NCBI RefSeq assembly: GCF_005938045.2
Contig: NZ_VCCF02000002.1
Location: 37,444-101,443, forward strand
DNA: 64,000 nt
Reading direction: 5' to 3'
Source: Pseudomonas sp. KBS0710
GTDB taxonomy: Bacteria; Pseudomonadota; Gammaproteobacteria; Pseudomonadales; Pseudomonadaceae
The notes beneath the pieces are model-generated. The model did no database searches. It was not told the DNA's origin and was given only the letters and a program-made list of their open reading frames with translations. How positions within the stretch are numbered: the stretch's first letter is position 1; each line of letters opens with the position of its first letter. Positions 62,880-64,000 of the stretch are shown here, one piece after another. A program made the translations under genes and the position numbers.

Positions 62880-63828
62880 CACGCAACCTCAGGCTTAGCT
62901 CACCACCGCTGTATATTTTTTCGACACCCGCGACACTCAGCCGCAACGCGCCCTGGTGATCAACACCCAGCACTACACCATCAATCTGGTTAACACCCGC
63001 GATAAGAGATACGGCCTTACCTTGCCACAAATGATTTCGCTCCCACTCTTCCTGAAGCGCAGCAAAACCGAATGCCTTATGTCGCTCCAGGTGACTTTGC
63101 AGTTGCAGCCCAAGCCGTGCAACCAAGTGATTACGGTCGACAGGTGAACCCGTCTCCAACTGCGCCGACGTCCACTGCTGATCGACCTCTGCGGCCTTCT
63201 GCATATTTACGTTGATCCCTACACCGAGGACAACGTGGCAAACATCGGCGGGATCTCCGACCAACTCCAACAAGATACCGGCAATTTTTTTCTGCCCGAC
63301 CAGGACGTCATTCGGCCACTTCAATGCGGCACCCTGGACACCCAGTTCACGCAGGGCCTGCATGACCGCCAATCCGACGACAAGACTAAGCCCCTCCAAC
63401 TGCCTTAATCCGCCGTCAATGCGCAATACGAGGCTGTAATACAGGTTTTGAGCGAACGGGCTCACCCACTTACGACCCCGCCTCCCCCTACCCGCTGTTT
63501 GCTGCTCCGCAAGCACCAGAAATGGCGCCGCGCGATCAGCGTCGACGAGGCGCAAAGCCTCAGCATTGGTGGAGTCTATGGAGTCAGAGATGTAAACAGG
63601 CCACGCCAAAGCAGGAGCATGCCCTTGAATTTCTTCAGCATTCAAGAACACCAATGGAGATGCTAGCTGGTAGCCCCTGCCGCGAACTTTATGAATGGGC
63701 AGGTTCAATTCAGACTCCAGATGCTGGAGCTGCTTCCAGACAGCACTGCGGCTGACACCCAAGGCAGCACCCAGCGCCTCTCCGGAGTGGAATCGACCAT
63801 CTTTCAGAAGTGTTAACAACGTCAGCAT
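62869..63828 (-). CDS. birA: Bifunctional biotin ligase/biotin operon repressor
   Basis: 319 residues: N-terminal winged helix ([23 protein letters not shown]), then the ligase domain with [16 protein letters not shown] (biotinyl-AMP loop) and LKWPNDVLV. It attaches biotin to carboxylases and can repress biotin synthesis genes. It is the first gene of birA-coaX. Confidence 0.96.
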   Translation of the reverse strand: MLTLLTLLKDGRFHSGEALGAALGVSRSAVWKQLQHLESELNLPIHKVRGRGYQLASPLVFLNAEEIQGHAPALAWPVYISDSIDSTNAEALRLVDADRAAPFLVLAEQQTAGRGRRGRKWVSPFAQNLYYSLVLRIDGGLRQLEGLSLVVGLAVMQALRELGVQGAALKWPNDVLVGQKKIAGILLELVGDPADVCHVVLGVGINVNMQKAAEVDQQWTSAQLETGSPVDRNHLVARLGLQLQSHLERHKAFGFAALQEEWERNHLWQGKAVSLIAGVNQIDGVVLGVDHQGALRLSVAGVEKIYSGGELSLRLRDDS

Positions 63829-64000
63829 GCAAGCATCGCCTCACAATGAGGCACGCATGATAGCCATGCGCAAGGTCATTGCATAGAAAGGACAGGATTT
63901 AGCACTGGAGACGGCTGCAAAGCAGGCCTACGTGGCTTCTCAACCTGGACGCGCTGTGATTAACGCCACTCGTGGGCGAGATTTACGCCTGGACGATCGC
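63829..64000. other. Upstream region of birA, no gene recognised
   Basis: 172 bases with no convincing coding frame or RNA gene. A short ORF on the plus strand is antisense to the start of birA and looks like a shadow. The window ends here; in P. aeruginosa an rRNA operon is recalled next to birA, but none is visible. Confidence 0.5.

Noticed and set aside
63695..63886. 63-codon plus-strand frame at the right edge
   Set aside because: Mostly antisense to the birA start.

Overview
The window is about 64 kb of a Pseudomonas chromosome, most likely from the P. fluorescens group. Protein-level resemblance to Pseudomonas housekeeping genes, the gene order (recalled from P. aeruginosa as the PA4056-PA4068 and PA4232-PA4280 neighbourhoods, in order but joined here through other genes) and the REP/REPIN type with core GTGGGAGCGGGCTTGCTCGC all point that way. 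I see no phage, plasmid, transposase, CRISPR array or defence island, and no gene-free stretch longer than about 300 bases.

Region 1 (1-8956): ribD (cut by the window edge) and nrdR on the minus strand; a YbaY-type lipoprotein overlapping a methyltransferase; a CnoX-like thioredoxin; then a four-gene zinc-uptake-like operon (ZrgA/DUF2796 protein, ABC ATPase, ABC permease, DUF3299 protein) behind a palindromic candidate operator; then oprG and an RmlD-like reductase next to a REPIN.

Region 2 (9124-23328), accessory chromosomal genes: a full-length Lhr helicase, a large MscS-type channel, a ybhP-clsB-ybhN membrane-lipid operon, an alpha/beta hydrolase paired with a DUF3182 protein, an isochorismatase-like hydrolase, and trans-aconitate methyltransferase divergent from a LysR regulator. 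REPINs sit in three intergenic gaps across regions 1 and 2, plus one lone REP.

Region 3 (23395-30464): ssb, a YajR-type MFS transporter, uvrA, a bacterioferritin-family protein lacking the haem-ligand Met52 (FtnA type) and catalase katA. These are DNA repair and oxidative/iron stress functions.

Region 4 (30713-60966): the whole ribosomal-protein/RNA polymerase supercluster on the minus strand. In transcription order: secE-nusG, rplKAJL-rpoBC, rpsLG-fusA-tuf (str), rpsJ to rpsQ (S10), rplN to rpmJ (spc), and rpsM-rpsK-rpsD-rpoA-rplQ (alpha). Terminator hairpins with near-consensus promoters just downstream split it into units at tuf/rpsJ, rpsN/rpsH and rpmJ/rpsM; the rpsN-rpsH gap of about 208 nt holds three hairpins and a promoter.

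Region 5 (61012-63828): tRNA-Tyr, Gly, Thr and Trp genes upstream of secE, with no tufB between tRNA-Thr and tRNA-Trp, then birA-coaX and a SPOR-like protein.

The genes are overwhelmingly known families. The parts I judge least described are non-coding: the rpsH leader with competing pairings, the terminator-promoter junctions, the operator of the zinc-type operon, and leader hairpins in the str and rpoBC units. I found no convincing new multi-gene system.
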